64,000 nt of DNA from Rhodospirillales bacterium (GTDB lineage Bacteria > Pseudomonadota > Alphaproteobacteria > Rhodospirillales > Thalassospiraceae), in assembly GCA_019634165.1 (NCBI GenBank), contig JAHQVT010000003.1:124001-188000 (forward strand). Direction: 5' to 3'. Shown piece by piece: positions 17,915-25,485 of this stretch. Position 1 is the first letter of the stretch; every line of letters begins with the position of its first letter. Position numbers and translations under genes: made by a program. A model generated the notes under the pieces. The model was not told where the DNA came from and ran no database searches. It saw only the letters and a list, made by a program, of their open reading frames with translations.

Positions 17915-19021
17915 CTATAATTGGCGATCAGATGGGGATGTCAGATGGGCGGTGCGCTTTGCGATCAATCGGGCAAGCGATGGGCCGAAGGCAAGAACCA
18001 TAAAGAACCGGGTTGCCTGTAAGACAAGGATAAAGGACAGATCGACATTCGTACTTGCGGCGATGATGGCGACAGAATCAAGCCCGCCGGGGCTTGTCGC
18101 CAAATAGGCGGTAAGCGGATCGACATCCAAAAAGACCACCAGAAATACGGAAAGTCCGGCACAAAATCCGATTAAAATGAAAATGGACAATAAAACCTTG
18201 GGAAAGGCATCCGCGGCATGGCGTAGGACGGGTGGGGTAAATTTAAGTCCAATCACCCAGCCGATCATTGCATAGGTCAGGCCAAGGAACCATTCAGGCA
18301 AAACGACGTCAAGAACGCCACTTACATGCAAGATCGTGGTGATAATGATCGGAACCAATAGCGGACCAGATGGCAGGCCTGATTTTTGCCCGACATAACA
18401 ACAAATCGCTGCAAGGCCAAGTGTTATGGCAAAGCCACCAAGGTCAAAGGATGGGAACCAGTCATATGGCCCGATTTCAGCGGCCATGGTGGGATCGACC
18501 CAGAAATTGGCAACACTGGACGCAACGGCGACCACGATTACGACCCGGACATATTGCATAAAGGCGACAAGGCGGGCATCGGCACCAAATGCTTCTGCCA
18601 TAATGACCATTGCCGATGCAGCACCCGGTGAAGATCCCCAAATGCCTGCCGTTCCAGGCAGGACTTGTCTGACGCACAAAATCCATCCCAGAAAACTACT
18701 GGCAAGCAATGTCATGGTCGTTACACCAATGATCAACGGCCAATCCTGTGCAAAAGATGTCAGGATGCCAATGGTCATTGATCCACCGATCATGGTGCCA
18801 AGAACGGCCTGTGCACCGAGATAAAGTGATTTAGGCGGGGCAATGGTTGCGCCATTTGTGCCCATGATAATACCAATCACCATCGGGCCAACCAAAAGAG
18901 ACGCCGGTACGTTCCAATGATGCAATAGCACCGAAAGGGCAAGGGACACGGCAACCATCAAGACCCACTGCGCTGCCTTGGGTAATCGAGACAGACGGTT
19001 CTTGGGCGGGCGGACGGGCAT
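17915..19021 (-). CDS. AbrB family (ammonia monooxygenase-like) membrane protein
   Basis: About 368 residues and ten hydrophobic segments arranged as two similar halves. GTMIGGSMTIGIL and GIWGSSPGAASAMVIMAEAFGAD in the first half, and MIGWVIGLKFTPPVLR and ATSPGGLDSVAIIAASTNVD in the second, are the duplicated SPGG motif of the AbrB-type transporter family (Pfam name 'ammonia monooxygenase', a misnomer). Function and substrate are unknown. The start is uncertain: ATG 19021 precedes the first membrane segment by about 20 residues; TTG 19111 or ATG 19078 would extend it. It is convergent with the chemoreceptor gene, 22 bases apart. Confidence 0.82.
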   Translation of the reverse strand: MPVRPPKNRLSRLPKAAQWVLMVAVSLALSVLLHHWNVPASLLVGPMVIGIIMGTNGATIAPPKSLYLGAQAVLGTMIGGSMTIGILTSFAQDWPLIIGVTTMTLLASSFLGWILCVRQVLPGTAGIWGSSPGAASAMVIMAEAFGADARLVAFMQYVRVVIVVAVASSVANFWVDPTMAAEIGPYDWFPSFDLGGFAITLGLAAICCYVGQKSGLPSGPLLVPIIITTILHVSGVLDVVLPEWFLGLTYAMIGWVIGLKFTPPVLRHAADAFPKVLLSIFILIGFCAGLSVFLVVFLDVDPLTAYLATSPGGLDSVAIIAASTNVDLSFILVLQATRFFMVLAFGPSLARLIAKRTAHLTSPSDRQL

Positions 19022-19300
19022 TTCCACGGGATCAAGTGACACGAAATTTGGCCTTTGCAAAAATGGAAGGCATATCATCGCGGGTGGCGCGAATTGGCTT
19101 GTTGCCGACAACGGGGGCGTGCCGACAGGAAAGGTGTTGCAATTATAACCTTATAATCATTCAGGAATCGAGTATTTGCGATAAGGCTCTTTTGCAAAAC
19201 AGGTCACAAGCGATGATTGCGCTTGGACAGATGATGGCAAGTTTCGTATGTCTAGCAGGATCGAACGCCTTCAATGTTCAGGTAAAATCAAGGGGGAGAC

Positions 19301-20260
19301 GTGCCGAAGATATCCTTTGTCGTAACGGTCTTTAACAAGGCACCGTTTCTGCCCGCCGTCATTGATGGGCTTAAGGCACAAACGGGCGCGTTTGATCGTG
19401 AATTCATCTTCATTGATGACGGATCAAGTGATAACTCGGTTGCTGTTATCCGCCGTGAGACAGCTGGGCTTGAGAATGTTCGCATTGTTGCACAGGAAAA
19501 TCACGGCCCTGCGATTGCCACTAATAATGCGGTGTCGATTGCAACAGGCGACTGGATCAAACTGGTTGATTCAGATGATGTCCTGGCCCCTTATTGCAGC
19601 GAACTACTTTTAAGCAGGGCACTTGCCCATGATCTGGATTTCATTTTCGGATCAGCAGATTACTACGACATGCAAACCGGTCCGGTGTTTCCCCAAACAG
19701 ATATTTCAACCCTGGAAACCATTCTGTTTGATGACCCACTTTTTACCGTTCTTGACCGTGGTTTCGCACGGGTCAGCCATTGCCTGTTTAAAAAGGATCT
19801 GTTCGATCGCGCAGGTGGATGCGATCCACGCATTTTCTCACAAGACCATAGTTTGTTTATCCGATTGGCCGCGTTGGGAAAACTTGGCCAGATCAAGCAT
19901 GTTGTTTGTTTGGGACCAGAAGACGAACCAGGGCGCATCATGAACAATCAGGCACAGGTTATTCATGATGCCAGCATTGCATTGGCCTATTTCCTTAAAG
20001 ATCAGCCCGATTTGCCCACATCGAAACGAAAGCTGATTTCTAAAAAGGTGCTCTCAAGGGTGCGGAAATGGGAGAAAAAGGAACTGGGCAAGGGGGGCTT
20101 TGGCCCCGCTGGACGACAGTATGTTTTCTCGCGGCTTGGTTTTCCCATTGGTGGTGCTGCATTGATTGCGCTTTGTGATGCCTTTGGCGAAAAAAGCGTT
20201 CTGCGCATTCCGCAAAAGACGGATCTTCCAGATTTAAGAGTTATCAGTGATGAACAATGA
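19301..20260 (+). CDS. Family 2 glycosyltransferase
   Basis: A 319-residue GT-A fold enzyme. The start is GTG with AGGGGGAG just upstream. KISFVVTVFNKAPFLPAVID is the canonical N-terminal strand, FIFIDDGSSDNS binds the nucleotide, and WIKLVDSDDVLAPY holds the DxD metal motif (DSDD). It transfers a sugar from a nucleotide donor to an unknown acceptor. There is no membrane segment. Unlike most GT2 genes it is not in a polysaccharide cluster: its last 11 bases overlap the next gene, a small hydrolase. The C-terminal ~90 residues (after FFLKDQPD) resemble no part of the family that I recognise. Confidence 0.88.
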   Translation: MPKISFVVTVFNKAPFLPAVIDGLKAQTGAFDREFIFIDDGSSDNSVAVIRRETAGLENVRIVAQENHGPAIATNNAVSIATGDWIKLVDSDDVLAPYCSELLLSRALAHDLDFIFGSADYYDMQTGPVFPQTDISTLETILFDDPLFTVLDRGFARVSHCLFKKDLFDRAGGCDPRIFSQDHSLFIRLAALGKLGQIKHVVCLGPEDEPGRIMNNQAQVIHDASIALAYFLKDQPDLPTSKRKLISKKVLSRVRKWEKKELGKGGFGPAGRQYVFSRLGFPIGGAALIALCDAFGEKSVLRIPQKTDLPDLRVISDEQ

Positions 20261-20885
20261 TCAGATTGATTTTCTGTTTGATGGGGATGAAAGCGCAAAT
20301 CTGACCATTGTTCTGGCACACGGTGCAGGGGCGCCAATGGACAGTCCGTTCATGACTGAAATGGCGGAAAGCCTAGCCGGTTTGGGATGGCGGGTTGCGC
20401 GGTTTGAATTCCCTTATATGGCCAAGCGCCGGGTTGATGGCAAAAAGCGTGGGCCAGATCGGGCACCGGTTTTATTGGAATTCTTTGGCAAGGTTGTTGA
20501 TCAGCTTGGTGATCCCAAGCGTCTGATCATTGGCGGGAAATCCATGGGGGGCCGGATGGCCAGTATGGTGGCCGATGATTTGGCGGTGGCGGGGCTTGTC
20601 TGCCTTGGGTATCCGTTCCATCCACCAGGTAAACCCGAAAAACTTCGCACTGAACATTTGGTGGGGTTGAAAACGCCCGCCCTGATTTGCCATGGGACGC
20701 GCGACCCGTTTGGGAAACCTGATGAGGTGGCGGGATATGGTTTGTCTGATGCCATCAAACTTCATTGGGTTGAAGATGGCGAACATGATTTCAAACCGCG
20801 TAAAAGTTCAGGCCGAACCCAAAGCCAAAACATCACCGATGCCGCCAAAGCGATTTCGGATTTCGCAAAATCGGTCGCATCATAA
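20250..20885 (+). CDS. Small alpha/beta hydrolase (KANL3/Tex30-like)
   Basis: A 211-residue predicted serine hydrolase. TIVLAHGAGAPMDSPFM contains the oxyanion HGAG, IIGGKSMGGRMA the nucleophile elbow (GKSMGG), CHGTRDPFG the acid and DGEHDFKPRK the histidine, so the triad is complete. This arrangement is the KANL3/Tex30 family of uncharacterised hydrolases, usually around 210 residues. It overlaps the glycosyltransferase by 11 bases and is therefore in its operon. GTG 20247 is an equally plausible start, with AAGAG 6 bases upstream. Substrate unknown. Confidence 0.85.
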   Translation: MNNDQIDFLFDGDESANLTIVLAHGAGAPMDSPFMTEMAESLAGLGWRVARFEFPYMAKRRVDGKKRGPDRAPVLLEFFGKVVDQLGDPKRLIIGGKSMGGRMASMVADDLAVAGLVCLGYPFHPPGKPEKLRTEHLVGLKTPALICHGTRDPFGKPDEVAGYGLSDAIKLHWVEDGEHDFKPRKSSGRTQSQNITDAAKAISDFAKSVAS

Positions 20886-20916
20886 AACAACCCACCAAAT
20901 TGGCGGGTTGTTTTTG
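20886..20916 (+). terminator. Rho-independent terminator
   Basis: CAACCCACC pairs with GGCGGGTTG (one mismatch) around a short loop and is followed by TTTTTG. It lies directly after the hydrolase stop and before the convergent VOC gene. Confidence 0.8.
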
Positions 20917-20940
20917 TTGGATGCAAGGGGAAGGGAATGT

Positions 20941-21378
20941 TTAGGCCAGAACAGCCTGCGCATCGTCGAGAAAGTGCTGGGCATATTCCGGTGCGATTTC
21001 CCCTGTTTGACTGGCGACATCAATGCGCACCCCGTTGGGATCAAGCAAGGCGAAATGGCGTTGTCCCCATGGTTCATCGCGCAGATCAACGGCGAATCCA
21101 AACCCGGCATTGCGGAGTTCATCTGCCGCGTCAGCCGCATTTTCGACTTCAAGGCACATGACACTGCCTTCGCCCAAAGTGGCCGAATGGAAAATGGCGG
21201 GTTGGGTGTCGTGGCCCGGTTTCATCAGACCAAGTTGGACAGACGGAAAATCTGACCAAACAAGATGACAATACCATTCGCCATCAAAGACCGGGGTAAA
21301 GCCAAGCTTTTTGTAAAACGCACGGCTTTGAGTGAATTTTCCAGTGATTATAATTGGATATGAGTTGGTGACTTTCAT
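20941..21378 (-). CDS. VOC (glyoxalase/bleomycin resistance) family protein
   Basis: A 145-residue single VOC unit pair. The N-terminal module has FYKKLGFTPVFDGEWYCHLVW and the C-terminal module has WGQRHFALLDPNGVRIDVAS, a typical DPxG end. The start ATG 21378 is chosen because AGGAG lies 7 bases upstream; an upstream in-frame extension to 21504 would overlap the regulator's operator. Family roles include dioxygenases, glyoxalases and sequestration proteins; which applies is not clear. It diverges from a WYL-domain regulator across a 24-bp palindrome and is probably that regulator's target. Confidence 0.85.
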   Translation of the reverse strand: MKVTNSYPIIITGKFTQSRAFYKKLGFTPVFDGEWYCHLVWSDFPSVQLGLMKPGHDTQPAIFHSATLGEGSVMCLEVENAADAADELRNAGFGFAVDLRDEPWGQRHFALLDPNGVRIDVASQTGEIAPEYAQHFLDDAQAVLA

Positions 21379-21437
21379 CGTCATGCTCCTGACGTTGGGG
21401 TGTAATCCTGTCCCGATTTCGCAATGGTTGCACATCC

Positions 21438-21461
21438 CTCCTGACAGGAGCCTGTCAGGAG
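21438..21461. promoter_or_regulatory. 24-bp palindromic operator candidate
   Basis: CTCCTGACAGG, AG, CCTGTCAGGAG: two perfect 11-base arms around a 2-base centre, in the divergent VOC/WYL-regulator promoter region. It is the likely binding site of the adjacent YafY-type regulator. Confidence 0.65.
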
Positions 21462-21466
21462 CGTTA

Positions 21467-21478
21467 TGATAATTATCA
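21467..21478. promoter_or_regulatory. AT-rich 12-bp palindrome
   Basis: TGATAATTATCA, perfect, 24 bases upstream of the regulator start. The same 12-mer forms the core of the palindrome at 1821-1838. It may be a second operator (Fur-like) or simply part of an AT-rich -10 region. Confidence 0.3.
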
Positions 21479-21502
21479 GGGCAGGATGACGAAGGAGCGA
21501 TC

Positions 21503-22207
21503 ATGAGAAGGGCCGACCGATTATTTCGCCTTGTTCAAATCTTGCGCCGCCGCAAACTTTGCCGCGCATGTGATTTGGCCGAGGAACTTGAAGTTTCCGA
21601 ACGCACGATCTACCGCGATATTCGCGACCTTGCCGCATCGGGGGTCCCGGTCGAAGGTGAGGCTGGCGTGGGGTATATCCTGCGAGATGGGTATGATCTG
21701 CCGCCATTGATGTTTGATGCCGATGAGATCGAAGCATTGGTGGTTGCCGCGCGCATGGTGCAAAGTTGGACCGATCCGCAAATGGCACGTGCAGCAGGGG
21801 ATGCTTTGACCAAGATCGAAGCGGTGTTGCCCGAAAAAATGCGCGGATTGATTGGCGGGGTGCCGATTGCGGTGGCCGAGATTGCACAAGAACCGATTGC
21901 CATATCGATGCCCGATCTACGCCGTGCGATCCGTGAACGCAATCTGATCGATATCGATTACACAGATGCCAAAGGCGACAATACCAAACGCCGTGTATGG
22001 CCGTTGGGGATGTTGTTTTTTGGCAGTACTTGGCTTTTGGCATCTTGGTGTGAATTGCGCGAAGCATTCCGCGTTTTTCGAGCGGATCGTATTGTGGGCA
22101 TGGAAATTTCGACCAGCAAGTATCGCCCCGTTGCCGGGCGTTCACTGCGCGATTATCTGATTTCAGAAGGGGTCGAAGGCGAGATACTGAATGGCATCGG
22201 TCGATAA
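21503..22207 (+). CDS. YafY-type transcriptional regulator (HTH_11 plus WYL)
   Basis: A 234-residue DNA-binding protein. The N-terminal winged HTH (about 1-60) reads RADRLFRLVQILRRRK, then AEELEVSERTIYRDIRDLAA and GVGYILRDGYDLPPLMF, standard for the DeoR/YafY group. The C-terminal WYL domain (about 140-215) has IDIDYTDAKGDNTKRRVWPL and FFGSTWLLASWCELREAFRVF. WYL domains bind small ligands or nucleic acid. It diverges from the VOC gene with a strong palindrome between them and overlaps the downstream TfoX-like gene by 17 bases, suggesting a small regulon. Confidence 0.93.
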   Translation: MRRADRLFRLVQILRRRKLCRACDLAEELEVSERTIYRDIRDLAASGVPVEGEAGVGYILRDGYDLPPLMFDADEIEALVVAARMVQSWTDPQMARAAGDALTKIEAVLPEKMRGLIGGVPIAVAEIAQEPIAISMPDLRRAIRERNLIDIDYTDAKGDNTKRRVWPLGMLFFGSTWLLASWCELREAFRVFRADRIVGMEISTSKYRPVAGRSLRDYLISEGVEGEILNGIGR

Positions 22208-22568
22208 CGCGTTCGTTCTGACAGTTTCAGAATTTTTGGCGCCGTTGGGTCAAATCCGGCCCCGTCGGATGTTTGGGGGATTTGGCCTTTATTGCGATGG
22301 GGTGTTTTTTGCCATCATTTCTGATGATGTGTTGTATCTCAAAGGGGATGAACAGATCAAAGCGGCTTATGATGCCAATGGCATGACCCCATTTGTCGTT
22401 TCATCGGGCAGGGCTCAGACATTGTCTTATTTTGAGGTGCCCGGAGAATGGCTTGATGATCCTGATCAGTTGATGGCGTTTGGTCTTATTGCCTTGGGCG
22501 CAGCACGCAGGGCACAGGCGATTAAAGATGCGAAAAAGCACAACAGAAAGCGTCGCCCGTTAGGGTGA
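22191..22568 (+). CDS. TfoX N-terminal domain protein
   Basis: A 125-residue protein made of a single TfoX_N domain: FLAPLGQIRPRRMFGGFGLYCDGVFFAII and DDVLYLKGDEQIKAAYDANG are characteristic. Full TfoX/Sxy competence regulators also carry a C-terminal domain, which is absent here; stand-alone versions are common in alphaproteobacteria and uncharacterised. The start overlaps the WYL regulator's 3' end by 17 bases, so it is co-transcribed. The C-terminus is basic (KKHNRKRRPLG). No competence genes are nearby. Confidence 0.88.
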   Translation: MASVDNAFVLTVSEFLAPLGQIRPRRMFGGFGLYCDGVFFAIISDDVLYLKGDEQIKAAYDANGMTPFVVSSGRAQTLSYFEVPGEWLDDPDQLMAFGLIALGAARRAQAIKDAKKHNRKRRPLG

Positions 22569-22731
22569 AGTCCTTCAAGAAAGTAACTCTCTGTCAGGGG
22601 TGGGGGAGTATGGTCAGCAACTTTACCGCGATTTTCATCTAAATAATGCATGCGGAATCAAGCTATGTCCTCTGCGCTGTTTTCTGTGTAGTCTTTGGCT
22701 ATGGAAATGAACGCATTAGGTTTTTGATACC

Positions 22732-24684
22732 GTGGCACCCGGTTCTTTTTGGCAAGGTTTTGCCGATTTATTCAAAATACACACCGATAAACCGGAACTG
22801 GTTCGCGCACAGGTTAAGGCATTGTCGCGTCAGATCCCGGTTCTATACATGCTGTTGTTGGCCAATGCGGTTGCGCTTGCCTATACCCATTATGGGGTGG
22901 CGCCGGATTGGTTGACCATTCATGCCATTATCGTTCTTGGTGTGATTTGTGTGGCGCGGGCTGTCGCCTGGAGCCGCGCGGGTGTCGATATTGGTGACAT
23001 TGATGCGTGCATTCACCACTTGCAGCGGATCAGGGTACTTGCTGTTGTCATTGCCATCCTGTTTACGAGCTGGGCGATCACGATGTTTGGTTATGGTGAT
23101 GCATATCAGCAGGGTCACGTTGCCTATTTCATCTCGATTACGGTTGTTGGCTGTATCTTTTGTCTGGTGAATTTTCCACCGGCGGCATTGTTGGTTGTCG
23201 TGATCGTGCTTGGCACGTTTGTTCTGTTCTTTGGGTTTAGTGGCAATGAAGTTTATGTCGCGATTGCCGTAAATATGGCGTTGGTGTCGCTGATGATTGT
23301 TCAAATCATCAGAAGCTTTTATGCCAATTTTTCCGGTCTGGTTGATTCACAGCTTAATCTAGAAGATCAGCACCACAGAACAATGGAACTGTCCCGACAG
23401 AACGAAGCATTGGCATTGATTGATCCATTGACCGGGCTTTCCAACCGCCGCGCCTTTTTTTCGATCCTTGATGAGACGGTAAGTAAATCAGAACCGACGG
23501 ATCGGTTTGCTGTTGCGATGATTGATCTTGATGGGTTCAAGCCGGTTAATGATGTGCATGGTCACCCAGCAGGCGATGAGCTTTTGTTGCAAACAGGCGA
23601 ACGTCTGCGCGATATTTTGGGGGCGGATACCCTGTTGGCCCGTCTGGGCGGGGACGAATTTGGCATTGTTCTGACAGAATATGATGACGCGATTGATCTG
23701 ATCGAATTGGGGGGGCGTTTATGTGATGCTTTGAATCGCCCATTTGCGATTAGTGGTGTTACGGTTCAGGTTTCAGCTTCATTAGGGATTGCGACTTATC
23801 CGGCTGTCGCACGCAGTTCGAACGGTCTGTTTGAACGGGCCGATTTTGCACTTTATCACGCCAAGAAAAACTGCCCGGGCGAAGCTGTCTTGTTTGCCGC
23901 CCATCACGAAACCCTGATCCGGCATGATTCCCAGATTGAGCAAGCCTTGCGCAAGGCGGATTTGTCAAAGGAACTGACCCTGCATTATCAGCCGGTTTTC
24001 GATATTGATACCGGGAAGGTCAATTCGGTCGAGGCTTTGGCGCGGTGGGATAGTGTTTCGATGGGGCGGGTATCACCAGGAACCTTTTTCCCTGTTGCTG
24101 AAAAGACAGGTCAGGTCGGTTTTTTGACCCGGGTTTTGTTTGAAAAACTGTTGATTGATATGGCGGCATGGCCAAAAGACGTTTCGGTGTCATTCAATCT
24201 TTCTGCCCGTGATGTCGTGCTATCCGATACGGTGGAATGGCTGATTGAAGAGATCAAAAAACACAAGATTGATCCCAAACGCCTGACATTCGAGGTGACG
24301 GAAACGGCATTCTTGCGGGATTTCGTTGCCGCCCGTACCAGCATTCGCTATTTGCGTGATCATGGTGCACGGATTGCGTTGGATGATTTTGGGATCGGTT
24401 ATTCCAGCTTGCGATATGTGCATGAATTGGAATTTGATACCCTTAAGGTTGACCGAAGCTTTATCGCCCCCTTGCCGGTCAATGAACGTAGCCGACGTAT
24501 CGTCAAGACGATGATTGATATGTGTGCCAATCTAGACATCGAGTGCGTCATAGAAGGCATCGAAACTGAGCTTCAGCGCAATGCCCTTCAGGCATTGGGA
24601 GGACGATTGATGCAGGGATATTTGTTTGCGCGTCCTACCCGTGAGGCAATGCTTTCCCCACTGGATGAAATAGTCAAACCTTAG
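22732..24684 (+). CDS. Membrane-bound GGDEF-EAL protein (c-di-GMP turnover)
   Basis: A 650-residue protein. Residues about 35-205 hold six or so hydrophobic helices forming an unassigned membrane sensor. The GGDEF domain has DPLTGLSNRRAFF and an intact LLARLGGDEFGIVL. The EAL domain has SVEALARWDS, SFNLSARDVV, FEVTETAFL, LDDFGIGYSSL and VDRSFI, so metal ligands and the catalytic loop appear complete. It could both make and degrade c-di-GMP; which dominates cannot be read. The start is a GTG at 22732; no strong ribosome site is visible. It opens the signalling block. Confidence 0.92.
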   Translation: MAPGSFWQGFADLFKIHTDKPELVRAQVKALSRQIPVLYMLLLANAVALAYTHYGVAPDWLTIHAIIVLGVICVARAVAWSRAGVDIGDIDACIHHLQRIRVLAVVIAILFTSWAITMFGYGDAYQQGHVAYFISITVVGCIFCLVNFPPAALLVVVIVLGTFVLFFGFSGNEVYVAIAVNMALVSLMIVQIIRSFYANFSGLVDSQLNLEDQHHRTMELSRQNEALALIDPLTGLSNRRAFFSILDETVSKSEPTDRFAVAMIDLDGFKPVNDVHGHPAGDELLLQTGERLRDILGADTLLARLGGDEFGIVLTEYDDAIDLIELGGRLCDALNRPFAISGVTVQVSASLGIATYPAVARSSNGLFERADFALYHAKKNCPGEAVLFAAHHETLIRHDSQIEQALRKADLSKELTLHYQPVFDIDTGKVNSVEALARWDSVSMGRVSPGTFFPVAEKTGQVGFLTRVLFEKLLIDMAAWPKDVSVSFNLSARDVVLSDTVEWLIEEIKKHKIDPKRLTFEVTETAFLRDFVAARTSIRYLRDHGARIALDDFGIGYSSLRYVHELEFDTLKVDRSFIAPLPVNERSRRIVKTMIDMCANLDIECVIEGIETELQRNALQALGGRLMQGYLFARPTREAMLSPLDEIVKP

Positions 24685-24854
24685 GCTGTTTTGTTGCAAC
24701 GAGACCGCATTTTTTCTGCGTAAGACAGAACAAGGGGCGACTCGGTTAATCTTCCCGCAACCAGATGGCGGTAATCTGTGGTCGCGGGATCGTCATATTA
24801 TGAGCTTGATGTGTGGATCGGTCCCGAATTTTAGCGGGAACGGGGCATTCGGCA

Positions 24855-25466
24855 ATGTCATCGCAGACACAGATTTCGCAGCCATTTTCGATGGCCATCG
24901 CAAGCGAGATTGATCTTGCGCCTGAAATTCGCAATCGATTGCGGCAACTGATTGACAGTTTGCCCAGTCAACCCGCACGACTTCGTGTTTTGGGACATGT
25001 CCTGCTTGATCTTGGTCTTGGTGAATTGGCCCTAAATGCCTTTGGTAGGGCGCTTTTGCTTGATGATCTTGATGCGTCGACCCATTTGGGGGTGGCGCGG
25101 ACTTATATTCAAACTGGCAAACGCGAAACCGCGCTGGAGCATCTTGATATCGCAATTAGCTTACGTCCAGATGCCCGAGAATTACGTGTGTTGGCTGCAG
25201 ACCTTTTGGGCTGTCGCGACAAGATGCGTGCACTTGATCAACTTGGGACAGTGCTAAGCCATGAACCTGATCATGCAGGGGCGCGTAAGGGACTTGCCAA
25301 TTTGGTGCGAACGGTCATCGCAGGGCGTCTGACGGCAAAGCGTGACATCGTGATTAAAGACCGGCCAGAGGTCATTGTTGATCATTCCGAATTCATCTGG
25401 GGTAATGCAGAACCGTTTGGCGATATCGTTCACGCATCACTAAGCCGTGGTCGTTACGTTTCCTAG
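24855..25466 (+). CDS. TPR-repeat protein
   Basis: A 203-residue soluble protein whose middle (about 40-150) consists of tetratricopeptide-like helix pairs: LRVLGHVLLDLGLGELALNA, STHLGVARTYIQTGKRETAL and LRVLAADLLGCRDKMRALDQ. TPR repeats mediate protein contacts; no enzymatic domain is evident. The C-terminal ~50 residues contain VIKDRPEVIVDHSEFIWGN and are unrecognised. The ATG at 24855 follows GGGG by about 9 bases; an upstream in-frame start at 24813 is possible. It converges on the SpoIIE-type phosphatase gene, 19 bases apart. Confidence 0.7.
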   Translation: MSSQTQISQPFSMAIASEIDLAPEIRNRLRQLIDSLPSQPARLRVLGHVLLDLGLGELALNAFGRALLLDDLDASTHLGVARTYIQTGKRETALEHLDIAISLRPDARELRVLAADLLGCRDKMRALDQLGTVLSHEPDHAGARKGLANLVRTVIAGRLTAKRDIVIKDRPEVIVDHSEFIWGNAEPFGDIVHASLSRGRYVS

Positions 25467-25485
25467 GGCTTAATCCAATTACCCG

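Noticed and set aside
20311..20325. TGGCAC...TGCA sigma-54-like element
   Set aside because: Spacing between the two boxes is two bases short and it lies within a coding region.
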